The notes under the pieces were generated by a model. That model did no database searches. It saw nothing but the letters and a program-made list of their open reading frames with translations, and was not told where the DNA came from. The translations under genes were made by a program, and so were the position numbers. 6,168 bases of DNA from an uncultured Lachnobacterium sp. (lineage in GTDB: Bacteria > Bacillota > Clostridia > Lachnospirales > Lachnospiraceae), in contig URLU01000136.1 of assembly GCA_900548765.1 (NCBI GenBank), positions 1 through 6,168 of the forward strand, written 5' to 3'. Shown piece by piece: positions 1 to 5,745 of this stretch. Each line of letters begins with the position of its first letter. Position 1 is the first letter of the stretch.

Positions 1-1
1 T

Positions 2-1216
2 GCTGAGACAACAGGCAACCCATTTGACTTAAAGCTTACAGACAAGAACTCTACAAACTTCTTTGTAGTAAGTGATGGAACAAGTACATTCTTTACAAGA
101 GCCGGAGATTTCTATGTAGATGGAAACGGTTACTTATGTATGAGCTCTACAGGATATACCTTACAGGGATGGCAGGTAGATGCAAATGGTAATGTAATCG
201 TTGATTCAGTCTCACCGCTTCAGGTTATGTCACCACAGAACCAGACATCTGCACCTGAGTCTACGACACTTGCATATGTATCTGGAATCATTGATAAGAA
301 CGACGCAAATGCCAATGATAATGCTGTAGGAAGAACAATCACACTTGGCTTGTTTGACGATTTGGGATATAAGTATACAGCCAAATTTAATATCACAAAA
401 AATGCTGCAGATGGGGAGTACACAGTTAAACTTACAGATATTCTCTCATCTGGTACAAGTAAAACAGCAAAGTCTATCTTTGAGCTGGATGCAGATGGCA
501 ACTTTGTTACAACAGATGCAAATGGTAATACAGGCGATGTTGTATACAATGGAAGAGCTTATAAATTAGATGATTTATTTAATGCAGCAACACTTAAGTT
601 TGATGAGACAGATGGTACTTTCAATTATATCAAAAATGCTAATACAGCAGCCGCAGATGCTGCTACCAACAAGGAAGTAACACTTAATCTTGGACTTTTA
701 CGTACAGAGGATACTGTCAATGCAGCTGCACCAGAGAGTAATTTCTCAAATATTACTATGAATTGGAGCTCAGCCCGCAACTACAACAACAGTGGTACAT
801 CTACCATTGCAGCTACTAATGGAAATATCCAGGGCCTTGGAACTGGAAAAGCCCTTGGAGCATTGACAGGTATTTCTATAAATGACGATGGAGCAATCTA
901 TGGTTCATATGATAACGGAAATACTGTATGTCTTGGACAGATTGCCGTAGCACAGTTTGCAAACGCATCTGGACTTGAGAAGGTAGGAGAGAACTGCTAC
1001 CAGACAACACTTAACTCAGGAGAGTTCGACGGAGTCGGAGTTGCAATCGACGCTGACGGAAGCTCAATGGAATCCGGTGTACTTGAGATGTCAAACGTTG
1101 ATTTGTCAGGTCAGTTTACTGATATGATTATCACACAGAGAGGTTTCCAGGCAAACTCAAGAGTAATCACAACATCAGATACACTTCTTGAGGAGCTTAT
1201 TAATCTTAAGAGATAA
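2..1216 (+). CDS. flgE: Flagellar hook protein FlgE, 5' end missing
   Basis: This is the subunit of the extracellular hook, the curved joint between flagellar rod and filament, exported by the flagellar type III system. The frame is open from base 2, so the gene enters from the left; 404 residues are visible and, judging from where the FTRAGDF motif normally lies, about 80-90 N-terminal residues are missing. Family marks in order: FTRAGDFYVDGNGYL at residues about 33-47 (the D1 strand before the variable domains), LQGWQVD just after it, a variable D2-like region rich in Ala, Asn, Asp and Thr, then ASGLEKVG followed by the C-terminal helix with SNVDLSGQF, QRGFQANSRVITTSD and a terminal NLKR. 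That tail is diagnostic of the FlgE/FlgF/FlgG axial proteins, and the large middle region makes it FlgE. The ATG at base 140 is internal, not the start. Three cysteines (codons at 137, 929 and 995) are unusual for an exported axial protein. A palindrome follows 10 bases after the stop. Confidence 0.95.
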   Translation, partial: AETTGNPFDLKLTDKNSTNFFVVSDGTSTFFTRAGDFYVDGNGYLCMSSTGYTLQGWQVDANGNVIVDSVSPLQVMSPQNQTSAPESTTLAYVSGIIDKNDANANDNAVGRTITLGLFDDLGYKYTAKFNITKNAADGEYTVKLTDILSSGTSKTAKSIFELDADGNFVTTDANGNTGDVVYNGRAYKLDDLFNAATLKFDETDGTFNYIKNANTAAADAATNKEVTLNLGLLRTEDTVNAAAPESNFSNITMNWSSARNYNNSGTSTIAATNGNIQGLGTGKALGALTGISINDDGAIYGSYDNGNTVCLGQIAVAQFANASGLEKVGENCYQTTLNSGEFDGVGVAIDADGSSMESGVLEMSNVDLSGQFTDMIITQRGFQANSRVITTSDTLLEELINLKR

Positions 1217-1226
1217 TGATGTATAT

Positions 1227-1256
1227 TTGGGGGTACAGCAGGGACTGTCCCCCCAA
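1227..1256. repeat. REP-like imperfect palindrome, possible mRNA hairpin after flgE
   Basis: Twelve-base arms, TTGGGGGTACAG and CTGTCCCCCCAA, pair with a single T-C mismatch around a six-base loop CAGGGA. The structure starts 10 bases after the flgE stop. It is strikingly G/C-rich in an AT-rich region. It is followed by CATTTTG and only later by two T6 runs (1277-1282 and 1287-1292), so it is a poor match to a classical intrinsic terminator. It resembles short extragenic palindromes with a GGGACTGTCCC-type core that occur in multiple copies in some bacterial genomes; whether this one is repeated elsewhere in its genome cannot be seen here. As RNA it would form a strong stem that could protect the 3' end of hook mRNA or attenuate read-through to motA. 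Confidence 0.75.
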
Positions 1257-1290
1257 CATTTTGTGTAATTAATAACTTTTTTCGACTTTT

Positions 1291-1318
1291 TTGTGCAAAG
1301 TAAGTAGACAAGTATAAC
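1291..1318 (+). promoter_or_regulatory. Candidate sigma-A promoter upstream of motA
   Basis: A -10-like TATAAC (1313-1318, five of six consensus bases) lies 16 bases after a weak -35-like TTGTGC (1291-1296, three of six). Two T6 runs just upstream could act as an UP-like element. Transcription would start near 1325, giving a leader of about 50 bases before the motA GTG. I see no sigma-28 (GCCGATAA-type) box in this gap. A promoter here would let the stator and switch genes be expressed apart from flgE, but AT-rich spacers often contain such matches by chance. Confidence 0.35.
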
Positions 1319-1357
1319 AAAGTTTTGTAAAATTAGATATATACGAAAATTTAGAAA

Positions 1358-1365
1358 AGGGAAGG
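1358..1365 (+). promoter_or_regulatory. Ribosome binding site of motA, fixes the start at 1374
   Basis: The sequence AGGGAAGG lies 8 bases before the GTG at 1374. The alternative in-frame GTG at 1365 overlaps this purine-rich stretch and would have no properly spaced site. The resulting N-terminus MDIASLAG matches the usual MotA beginning. Confidence 0.8.
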
Positions 1366-1373
1366 TGTACATT

Positions 1374-2162
1374 GTGGATATAGCTTCACTTGCCGGCGTC
1401 ATTGTCGGAGCAGTAATGGTTGTCTTCGGAATTCTTTCCAGTGGTGGAAACATTGTAGACGATTTCGTTGATTACCCATCAATACTTATTACAATTGGAG
1501 GATCTTTAAGTTCGGTTATAGCCGGAAGCAAGCTGGCTGACTTTATAAATGGATTTAAATCATTTGCATTGCCATTTAAGGACAATACTAAGGATCCGTC
1601 TGAGACGATTAAGACAATAATTGATCTTTCTAATGTAGGACGTAAGGAAGGTCTTCTTGCATTGGAGGAAGCAGCAAGCGATATAGAGGATGAGTTTCTT
1701 AAAAAAGGTATAATGCTTGTTGTCGATGGAACTGACCCTGAATTAGTCAGAGGTATTCTTGAGACAGACCTTATGTGTCTTGAGGACAGGCATAAAAAGG
1801 TTATTTCATTCTGGGAATACTGGGGTGAGATGGGACCTGCCTGGGGTATGATTGGTACCCTGATTGGTCTTGTTAATATGTTAAAGAACCTGGAGGACTC
1901 TTCGTCAATCGGCCCTAACATGGCGGTTGCCCTGCTTACTACATTATATGGTTCTTTGATTGCTAACTGGCTCTGTGCTCCTTTTGCTAACAAGCTTAAG
2001 GCTAACAATGCTATAGAGGTTACATTAAAGACAATAATTATCGAAGGTCTTTTGTCTATTCAGGCAGGTGAGAACCCTCGTGTAATTGAAGAGAAACTTA
2101 AGTCATTCCTGGCTCCGTCTGCCAGAATTGATTCGACAGCAGATGGTGGAGGTGAAGAGTAG
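1374..2162 (+). CDS. motA: Flagellar motor stator subunit MotA (ion channel component)
   Basis: MotA is the membrane subunit that, with MotB, forms the ion-conducting stator and pushes on the rotor. With the GTG start at 1374 it has 262 residues, normal for the family. Hydrophobic segments lie at about 4-22 and 34-50, followed by a cytoplasmic loop of about 95 residues, then segments at about 153-171 and 181-203. The loop holds GRKEGLLALEE with Arg90 and Glu98, the charged residues known to contact the rotor in this family, and VVDGTDPELVRGILE. Segment 3 begins with MGPAWGMIGTLIGLV (Pro155) and segment 4 ends in CAPFANKL (Pro203), the two conserved prolines near the channel. The C-terminus is acidic and glycine-rich. 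The stop overlaps the motB start by one base (TAGTG), and the ribosome site of motB lies inside the last motA codons, which suggests coupled translation. An upstream GTG at 1365 is possible but less likely. Confidence 0.96.
   Translation: MDIASLAGVIVGAVMVVFGILSSGGNIVDDFVDYPSILITIGGSLSSVIAGSKLADFINGFKSFALPFKDNTKDPSETIKTIIDLSNVGRKEGLLALEEAASDIEDEFLKKGIMLVVDGTDPELVRGILETDLMCLEDRHKKVISFWEYWGEMGPAWGMIGTLIGLVNMLKNLEDSSSIGPNMAVALLTTLYGSLIANWLCAPFANKLKANNAIEVTLKTIIIEGLLSIQAGENPRVIEEKLKSFLAPSARIDSTADGGGEE
2148..2155 (+). promoter_or_regulatory. Ribosome binding site of motB inside motA
   Basis: GGAGGTGA, close to the ideal Shine-Dalgarno sequence, lies 6 bases before the motB GTG at 2162. It encodes part of the Gly-Gly-Gly-Glu tail of MotA, so the MotA C-terminus is shaped by this site. 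Confidence 0.8.
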
Positions 2163-2992
2163 TGGCAAAGAAACGTCAGGAAGAACCTAAAAAAGGTGCG
2201 CCGGCGTGGCAGTCTACTTTCTCTGATTTGATGAACCTGCTGCTCTGTTTCTTCGTGTTGCTGTTTTCAATGTCAACGGTAGATGCGGAAAAATTTGAGA
2301 TGGTGATTGCATCCCTGCAGAGCAGCATGAGTATTTTACCGGCTGGTGGTTCGGCAATTGGAGATGGTAACATGGTTTCTGCTGGTGTAAATCAGTTAGA
2401 ATTTCTTGACAGCTATTATAATGATTTGGCAAATTCACAGACCATGAATGAAAATGATGTGGATGGTGAGGAAAAAGATGTTTCTGATGCCTACAAGGAA
2501 CAGGAGCTGGCTGAGTCAGAACAGATGGCAGAAGAGGTTCAGAATGCTGTAAACCAATACGGACTGCAGGATCTTGTAGAGGTTGATTTTAATGCAGAAT
2601 ATGTTCGGATCAGCTTAAGTGGTGCTATTCTTTTTGAATCGGGAAGTGCAGAGTTTGTATCTGATGCAAAGCCTGTTCTTGACAAGATTTCAAAGATTCT
2701 GGATAATTATGACAAAAATGTTATTGAGGTAGAGGGTCATACAGATAATGTGCCGATTGTTTCACCTGGAAAATACGAGGATAATGATGTGCTTTCCATG
2801 TATCGAGCCTTGAATGTGGCTGATTATATCAGGGATGCTTCGTCACTGAATCCAGCACATATAAAGTCTTCCGGAAGGGGAGAGTATATGCCGATAGCTG
2901 ATAATTCCACAGCTGAGGGCAGGGCGTTAAACCGAAGAGTTGAGATTAAGATATATAATTCATACAACTCAGATTTACCTGATGAGGAATGA
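2162..2992 (+). CDS. motB: Flagellar motor stator subunit MotB with OmpA-like peptidoglycan-binding domain
   Basis: MotB anchors the stator to peptidoglycan and carries the ion-binding aspartate. The 276 residues start with a GTG: a short basic cytoplasmic tail (AKKRQEEPKK), GAPAW, then one membrane segment at about 20-38 containing FSDLM with Asp22, the expected ion-binding residue, and LLLCFFVLLFS. VDAEKF follows, then a plug/linker region that is acidic and poorly conserved at about 80-130. The OmpA-like domain runs from about 140 to 266 with ILFESGSAEF, EGHTDNVPI, YRALNVADYI, SSGRGEYMPIADNST and the NRRVEIKI end, all typical peptidoglycan-binding landmarks. The membrane segment resembles sodium-type PomB/MotS (GAPAW, CFFVLL, S-S--DAEKF) more than proton-type MotB, so sodium use is plausible but not proven. 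It overlaps motA by one base and precedes fliL by 15 bases. Confidence 0.96.
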   Translation: MAKKRQEEPKKGAPAWQSTFSDLMNLLLCFFVLLFSMSTVDAEKFEMVIASLQSSMSILPAGGSAIGDGNMVSAGVNQLEFLDSYYNDLANSQTMNENDVDGEEKDVSDAYKEQELAESEQMAEEVQNAVNQYGLQDLVEVDFNAEYVRISLSGAILFESGSAEFVSDAKPVLDKISKILDNYDKNVIEVEGHTDNVPIVSPGKYEDNDVLSMYRALNVADYIRDASSLNPAHIKSSGRGEYMPIADNSTAEGRALNRRVEIKIYNSYNSDLPDEE

Positions 2993-3007
2993 TAGAGGAG
3001 AAATAAG

Positions 3008-3526
3008 ATGAAGAAAAATTTGATTTCAGTTATAATACTTGCACTTGTATTAGCTAATTTTGTTCTGACAGCATTACTTGTCTTCACAGTGCTGCCTGAG
3101 ACGAAGAAAGCGAATAAGCTGATAGAAGAAGTCTGCTCAGCTATTGATCTGGATTTGAACAGTGGAGATACTTCTGGAGTTTCAAATCTGCCTATTGACC
3201 AGATTGATGATTACGCTATAAATGGTGGAGAAACAATGACAATCAGCTTTAAGGCAGATGATAGTGGAACGGCTCATTATCTTGTTGCTGCCATATCATT
3301 ATCACTTAACAAAGAGAGTGATGTATACAATGATAAGAATTTTGATATCAGCACAAAGGAAAATCTTATAAAAGCAGATATTAATTCGATTATTGGACAA
3401 CACACAATGGAAGAGTATAATACTGATAAAGAATCAATATATGATGAGATACTTTCAAGCTTACAGGATATGCTTGGAGAGGATTATGTTGTAGGTGTTA
3501 ATTTTACATCTTCTCTTACACAGTAA
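3008..3526 (+). CDS. fliL: FliL-like flagellar basal body-associated protein
   Basis: FliL is a single-pass membrane protein that surrounds or supports the stator and helps motor torque. This 172-residue protein has a basic start (MKKN), one membrane segment at about 5-28, and an extracytoplasmic domain. The C-terminal half follows the FliL pattern: a hydrophobic strand (HYLVAAISLSL), a helix beginning LIKADINSIIGQHTMEEY, then IYDEILSSLQDML and a closing strand YVVGVNF. Sequence conservation is low, as is usual for FliL, so the assignment rests on topology, this pattern and the motB-fliL-fliM gene order. The start is supported by GAGGAG at 2995-3000, 7 bases before the ATG. An acidic, Ser/Gly-rich stretch at residues 46-75 between membrane segment and core looks like a flexible linker. 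One cysteine (Cys43) lies outside the membrane. An unrelated membrane protein in this slot is possible but less likely. Confidence 0.85.
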   Translation: MKKNLISVIILALVLANFVLTALLVFTVLPETKKANKLIEEVCSAIDLDLNSGDTSGVSNLPIDQIDDYAINGGETMTISFKADDSGTAHYLVAAISLSLNKESDVYNDKNFDISTKENLIKADINSIIGQHTMEEYNTDKESIYDEILSSLQDMLGEDYVVGVNFTSSLTQ

Positions 3527-3533
3527 ATTTAAT

Positions 3534-3563
3534 CCGGAGCATGTTGTCACACATGGCTTCTGG
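3534..3563 (+). other. Imperfect hairpin in the fliL-fliM spacer
   Basis: CCGGAGCATGT and ACATGGCTTCTGG can pair with two small bulges and two G-U pairs around the loop TGTCAC. The best part is the perfect CATGT/ACATG stem. No T run follows, so it is not a terminator. It sits in the largest gap after motA (55 bases), just before the fliM ribosome site AGGTGGTGA (3568-3576), where an RNA stem could affect mRNA stability or fliM translation. It could also be chance. Confidence 0.3.
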
Positions 3564-3581
3564 ATATAGGTGGTGAAATAG

Positions 3582-4562
3582 ATGGGTGACGTATTATCTC
3601 AAAGTGAGATTGATAACCTGCTTAGTGCATTAAGCAGCGGTGAATTGGACGTTGAAGAAATAAAAGATAATAATGAGAAGCAGGTAAAGGATTACGATTT
3701 TGCCCGTCCGTCAAAGTTTTCTAAAGAACACTTGCGTACTTTGGAGATAATTTTCGAACACTATGGAAGACTTTTAACAACAAATCTTCCTGTTTATCTT
3801 AGAAAATCTGTACAGGTAGAGGTTATGAATTCGGAGGCTGTTACTTATTCGGAGTTTTCAAATGCTCTTTCTAATCCGGTTCTGCTTGGTATTGTCAACT
3901 TTGCACCTTTACATGGCAATATAATCATTGAGATGGCATCAAATCTTGGCTATGCTATTGTAGACAGAATGCTGGGTGGACGAGGCGATGCCCTTGAGAA
4001 AACCAGGGATTTTTCAGAGATAGAGCTGCTTATTATCGAAAGAATTTTGGTGGTATGTGTAAATCTGTTAGTAGAACCATGGGAGAATGTTGTGGAGATT
4101 CATCCACATTTAGAGAGAATCGAGACTAATTCTCAGTATGCCCAGATTATATCGCCGAGCGAGATGATTGCCATTATCACAATGAATATTAAGATTGGCG
4201 GTGTCGAAGGACTCATGAATATTTGTCTTCCATACATAACAGTGGAGGATGTAATAGATAAATTAAATACCAGATACTGGTATGCTAATATACAAAGCCA
4301 TGACGAGACTGACTATGCAGATGCGATTGAGTCAATCATTAATAAGGCTCAGGTTCCTATTAAGGCAGTGCTTGGAAAGAGCAGCATTTCAGTTATGGAT
4401 TTTGCAACACTTCAGCCGGGGGATATCATAAAGCTTGACAGAGAGGTTGAAGACGAATTAGATGTATATGTTGGAGATATTCGTAAATTTACTGCGTTGC
4501 CTGGTTCATCAGGTGACAAGTATGCAGTTAGAGTAACTTCAGTATTGAGAGAGGAGCAGTAA
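3582..4562 (+). CDS. fliM: Flagellar motor switch protein FliM
   Basis: FliM is the C-ring protein that receives CheY-P and sets the direction of rotation. The protein has 326 residues, normal length. Residues 5-15 (LSQSEIDNLLS) are the conserved N-terminal CheY-P-binding peptide, followed by an acidic linker at about 20-36. YDFARPSKFSKEHLRTLE at about 38-55 opens the CheC-like middle domain, which reaches to about 225 and contains LGGRGD (131-136), the GG motif that contacts FliG. The C-terminal SpoA/FliN-like domain lies at about 252-325, with VMDFATLQPGDIIKLDR and VRVTSVL. The middle domain lacks the E--N phosphatase signature of CheC, as expected for FliM. The ATG is preceded by AGGTGGTGA with 5 bases of spacing. 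The next gene, fliY, starts 3 bases after the stop, and its ribosome site (GAGAGGAG, 4549-4556) lies inside the last fliM codons. Confidence 0.97.
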   Translation: MGDVLSQSEIDNLLSALSSGELDVEEIKDNNEKQVKDYDFARPSKFSKEHLRTLEIIFEHYGRLLTTNLPVYLRKSVQVEVMNSEAVTYSEFSNALSNPVLLGIVNFAPLHGNIIIEMASNLGYAIVDRMLGGRGDALEKTRDFSEIELLIIERILVVCVNLLVEPWENVVEIHPHLERIETNSQYAQIISPSEMIAIITMNIKIGGVEGLMNICLPYITVEDVIDKLNTRYWYANIQSHDETDYADAIESIINKAQVPIKAVLGKSSISVMDFATLQPGDIIKLDREVEDELDVYVGDIRKFTALPGSSGDKYAVRVTSVLREEQ

Positions 4563-4565
4563 CAT

Positions 4566-5732
4566 ATGGATGTATTATCTCAGGAAGAAATAAATGCGCT
4601 GTTAAACGAACCGGATGGCAGTGCAAGCGAAAGTGCAGGCAAAGGAAACACTCTTTCTGATACTGAAAAAGATGCGATTGGTGAAATTGCAAATATAAGC
4701 ATGGGAACCGCTGCTACAACACTTTTTTCTCTGGTTAACCGCAAGGTAGAGATTTCTACTCCGGTTGTGTCAGTAAGTACCTGGGAGGATGTGGTAGAGG
4801 CTTATGAAAAGCCTTGTGTATTTATCAAGATTGCATATACAGTAGGTCTTGACGGAAGCAACATACTTGTACTAAAGGAAAATGATGTAAAGGTTATCAC
4901 TGATCTTATGATGGGCGGTGATGGTACAAATATTGATGGAGAGCTGGGAGAACTTCACTTGTCAGCAATCAGTGAGGCTATGAATCAGATGATGGGTTCA
5001 TCAGCCACATCATTATCATCAATGCTCAACAAGCTGATAGATATAAGTCCACCATCAGCAAATGTCATAGATTTGAAGCAGACAGTTGATGAGAGTGAAA
5101 TCGATGAGTTCCTGTCAGGAGAGTTTGTAAAGATTTCTTTCAAGATGGAAATCGGTGACCTCGTTGACAGTGAGATTATGCAGTTATATCCTTTCTCTTT
5201 TGCAAGAGAGATGTATGAGAGTTTTCAGAAGAATATGGCAATTGATAGTGATAGTATTAAAGAAGATGCGGAACCTGAAACAGCCACAAGTACAAATAAA
5301 CAGGCTGCTTCTAATCAACAAAATCAGCAAATGAGGCAACAGCAAATGGGACAACAAATGAGTCAACCAATGATGGGACAACAGCAAATGGGGCAGCCAC
5401 AGGTGATGGGACGTTCTGTAAATGTACAGCCGGCTCAGTTTTCGGCCTTTGGTGCTATGCCAAATGGCACATATCAGCCTGAAAATATTGATTTGATTAT
5501 GGATGTGCCGTTGGAAGTAACTGTAGAGTTGGGGCGTACCAGCAAGTCAATTTCAGAGATACTGGACTTCGCTCCAGGCAAGATTATTGAATTAAATAAG
5601 CTTGCCGGAGAGCCTATTGATGTGCTTGTCAATGGAAAATATGTAGCTAAAGGCGAGGTTGTTGTTATTGAGGAAAGCTTTGGTGTGAGAATTACTGAGA
5701 TAGTAAATGCTCCTCTTAAGATAAATCAATAA
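4566..5732 (+). CDS. fliY: FliY: CheC-type CheY-P phosphatase fused to a FliN-like switch domain
   Basis: FliY replaces or extends FliN in the C-ring of many Firmicutes and dephosphorylates CheY-P at the motor. The 388 residues comprise four parts. Residues 4-14 (LSQEEINALLN) are a CheY-P-binding-like peptide, close in protein and DNA sequence to the start of FliM. The CheC-like domain spans about 31-222 and carries both active-site motifs of the form (D/S)-x3-E-x2-N-x22-P: Asp36-Glu40-Asn43-Pro66 and Ser133-Glu137-Asn140-Pro163. A linker at about 225-300 contains a glutamine/methionine-rich stretch. The FliN/SpoA domain is at about 305-384 (DVPLEVTVELGRTS, ILDFAPGKIIELN, GEVVVIEESFGVRITEI). 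Both phosphatase sites look complete. The protein is about as long as B. subtilis FliY. The gene could be annotated fliN, but the CheC domain makes fliY the better name. No cheY lies between this gene and fliO. Confidence 0.96.
   Translation: MDVLSQEEINALLNEPDGSASESAGKGNTLSDTEKDAIGEIANISMGTAATTLFSLVNRKVEISTPVVSVSTWEDVVEAYEKPCVFIKIAYTVGLDGSNILVLKENDVKVITDLMMGGDGTNIDGELGELHLSAISEAMNQMMGSSATSLSSMLNKLIDISPPSANVIDLKQTVDESEIDEFLSGEFVKISFKMEIGDLVDSEIMQLYPFSFAREMYESFQKNMAIDSDSIKEDAEPETATSTNKQAASNQQNQQMRQQQMGQQMSQPMMGQQQMGQPQVMGRSVNVQPAQFSAFGAMPNGTYQPENIDLIMDVPLEVTVELGRTSKSISEILDFAPGKIIELNKLAGEPIDVLVNGKYVAKGEVVVIEESFGVRITEIVNAPLKINQ
5316..5411 (+). repeat. In-frame Gln/Met-rich repeat tract in the FliY linker
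   Basis: This tract encodes FliY residues 251-282, mostly Gln, Met, Gly and Pro. CAACAGCAAATGGG occurs at 5337-5350 and again at 5379-5392, a 42-base (14-codon) period, and ATGGGACAACA occurs at 5346-5356 and 5373-5383, 27 bases apart; both spacings keep frame. The pattern suggests growth by slippage or small duplications of a flexible linker between the phosphatase and FliN domains. Confidence 0.8.
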
Positions 5733-5745
5733 TATCTTTGATAAC

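Noticed and set aside
140..142. ATG at 140 as the start of flgE
   Set aside because: The frame is open back to base 2 and encodes the conserved FTRAGDFYVDGNGYL just before it, so the gene begins outside the window.
220..549. Open frame of 109 codons on the - strand inside flgE
   Set aside because: It is a shadow of the flgE variable region, with no plausible ribosome site or domain.
1227..1292. Classical intrinsic terminator at the end of flgE
   Set aside because: The stem is strong but the T run does not follow at once; the T6 runs begin about 20 bases after the stem. A full stop of transcription is not supported, though partial attenuation remains possible.
1365..1373. GTG at 1365 as the start of motA
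   Set aside because: This GTG overlaps the purine-rich ribosome site itself, and the added residues MYI are not typical; the GTG at 1374 has good spacing and gives MDIASLAG.
1217..1373. Sigma-28 (flagellar) promoter before motA
   Set aside because: I found no GCCGATAA-like -10 with a TAAA-like -35 in this gap.
1472..2008. Long open frame (178 codons) on the - strand inside motA
   Set aside because: It lies wholly antisense to a clear motA; the protein has no recognisable domain and its frame follows from motA codon choice.
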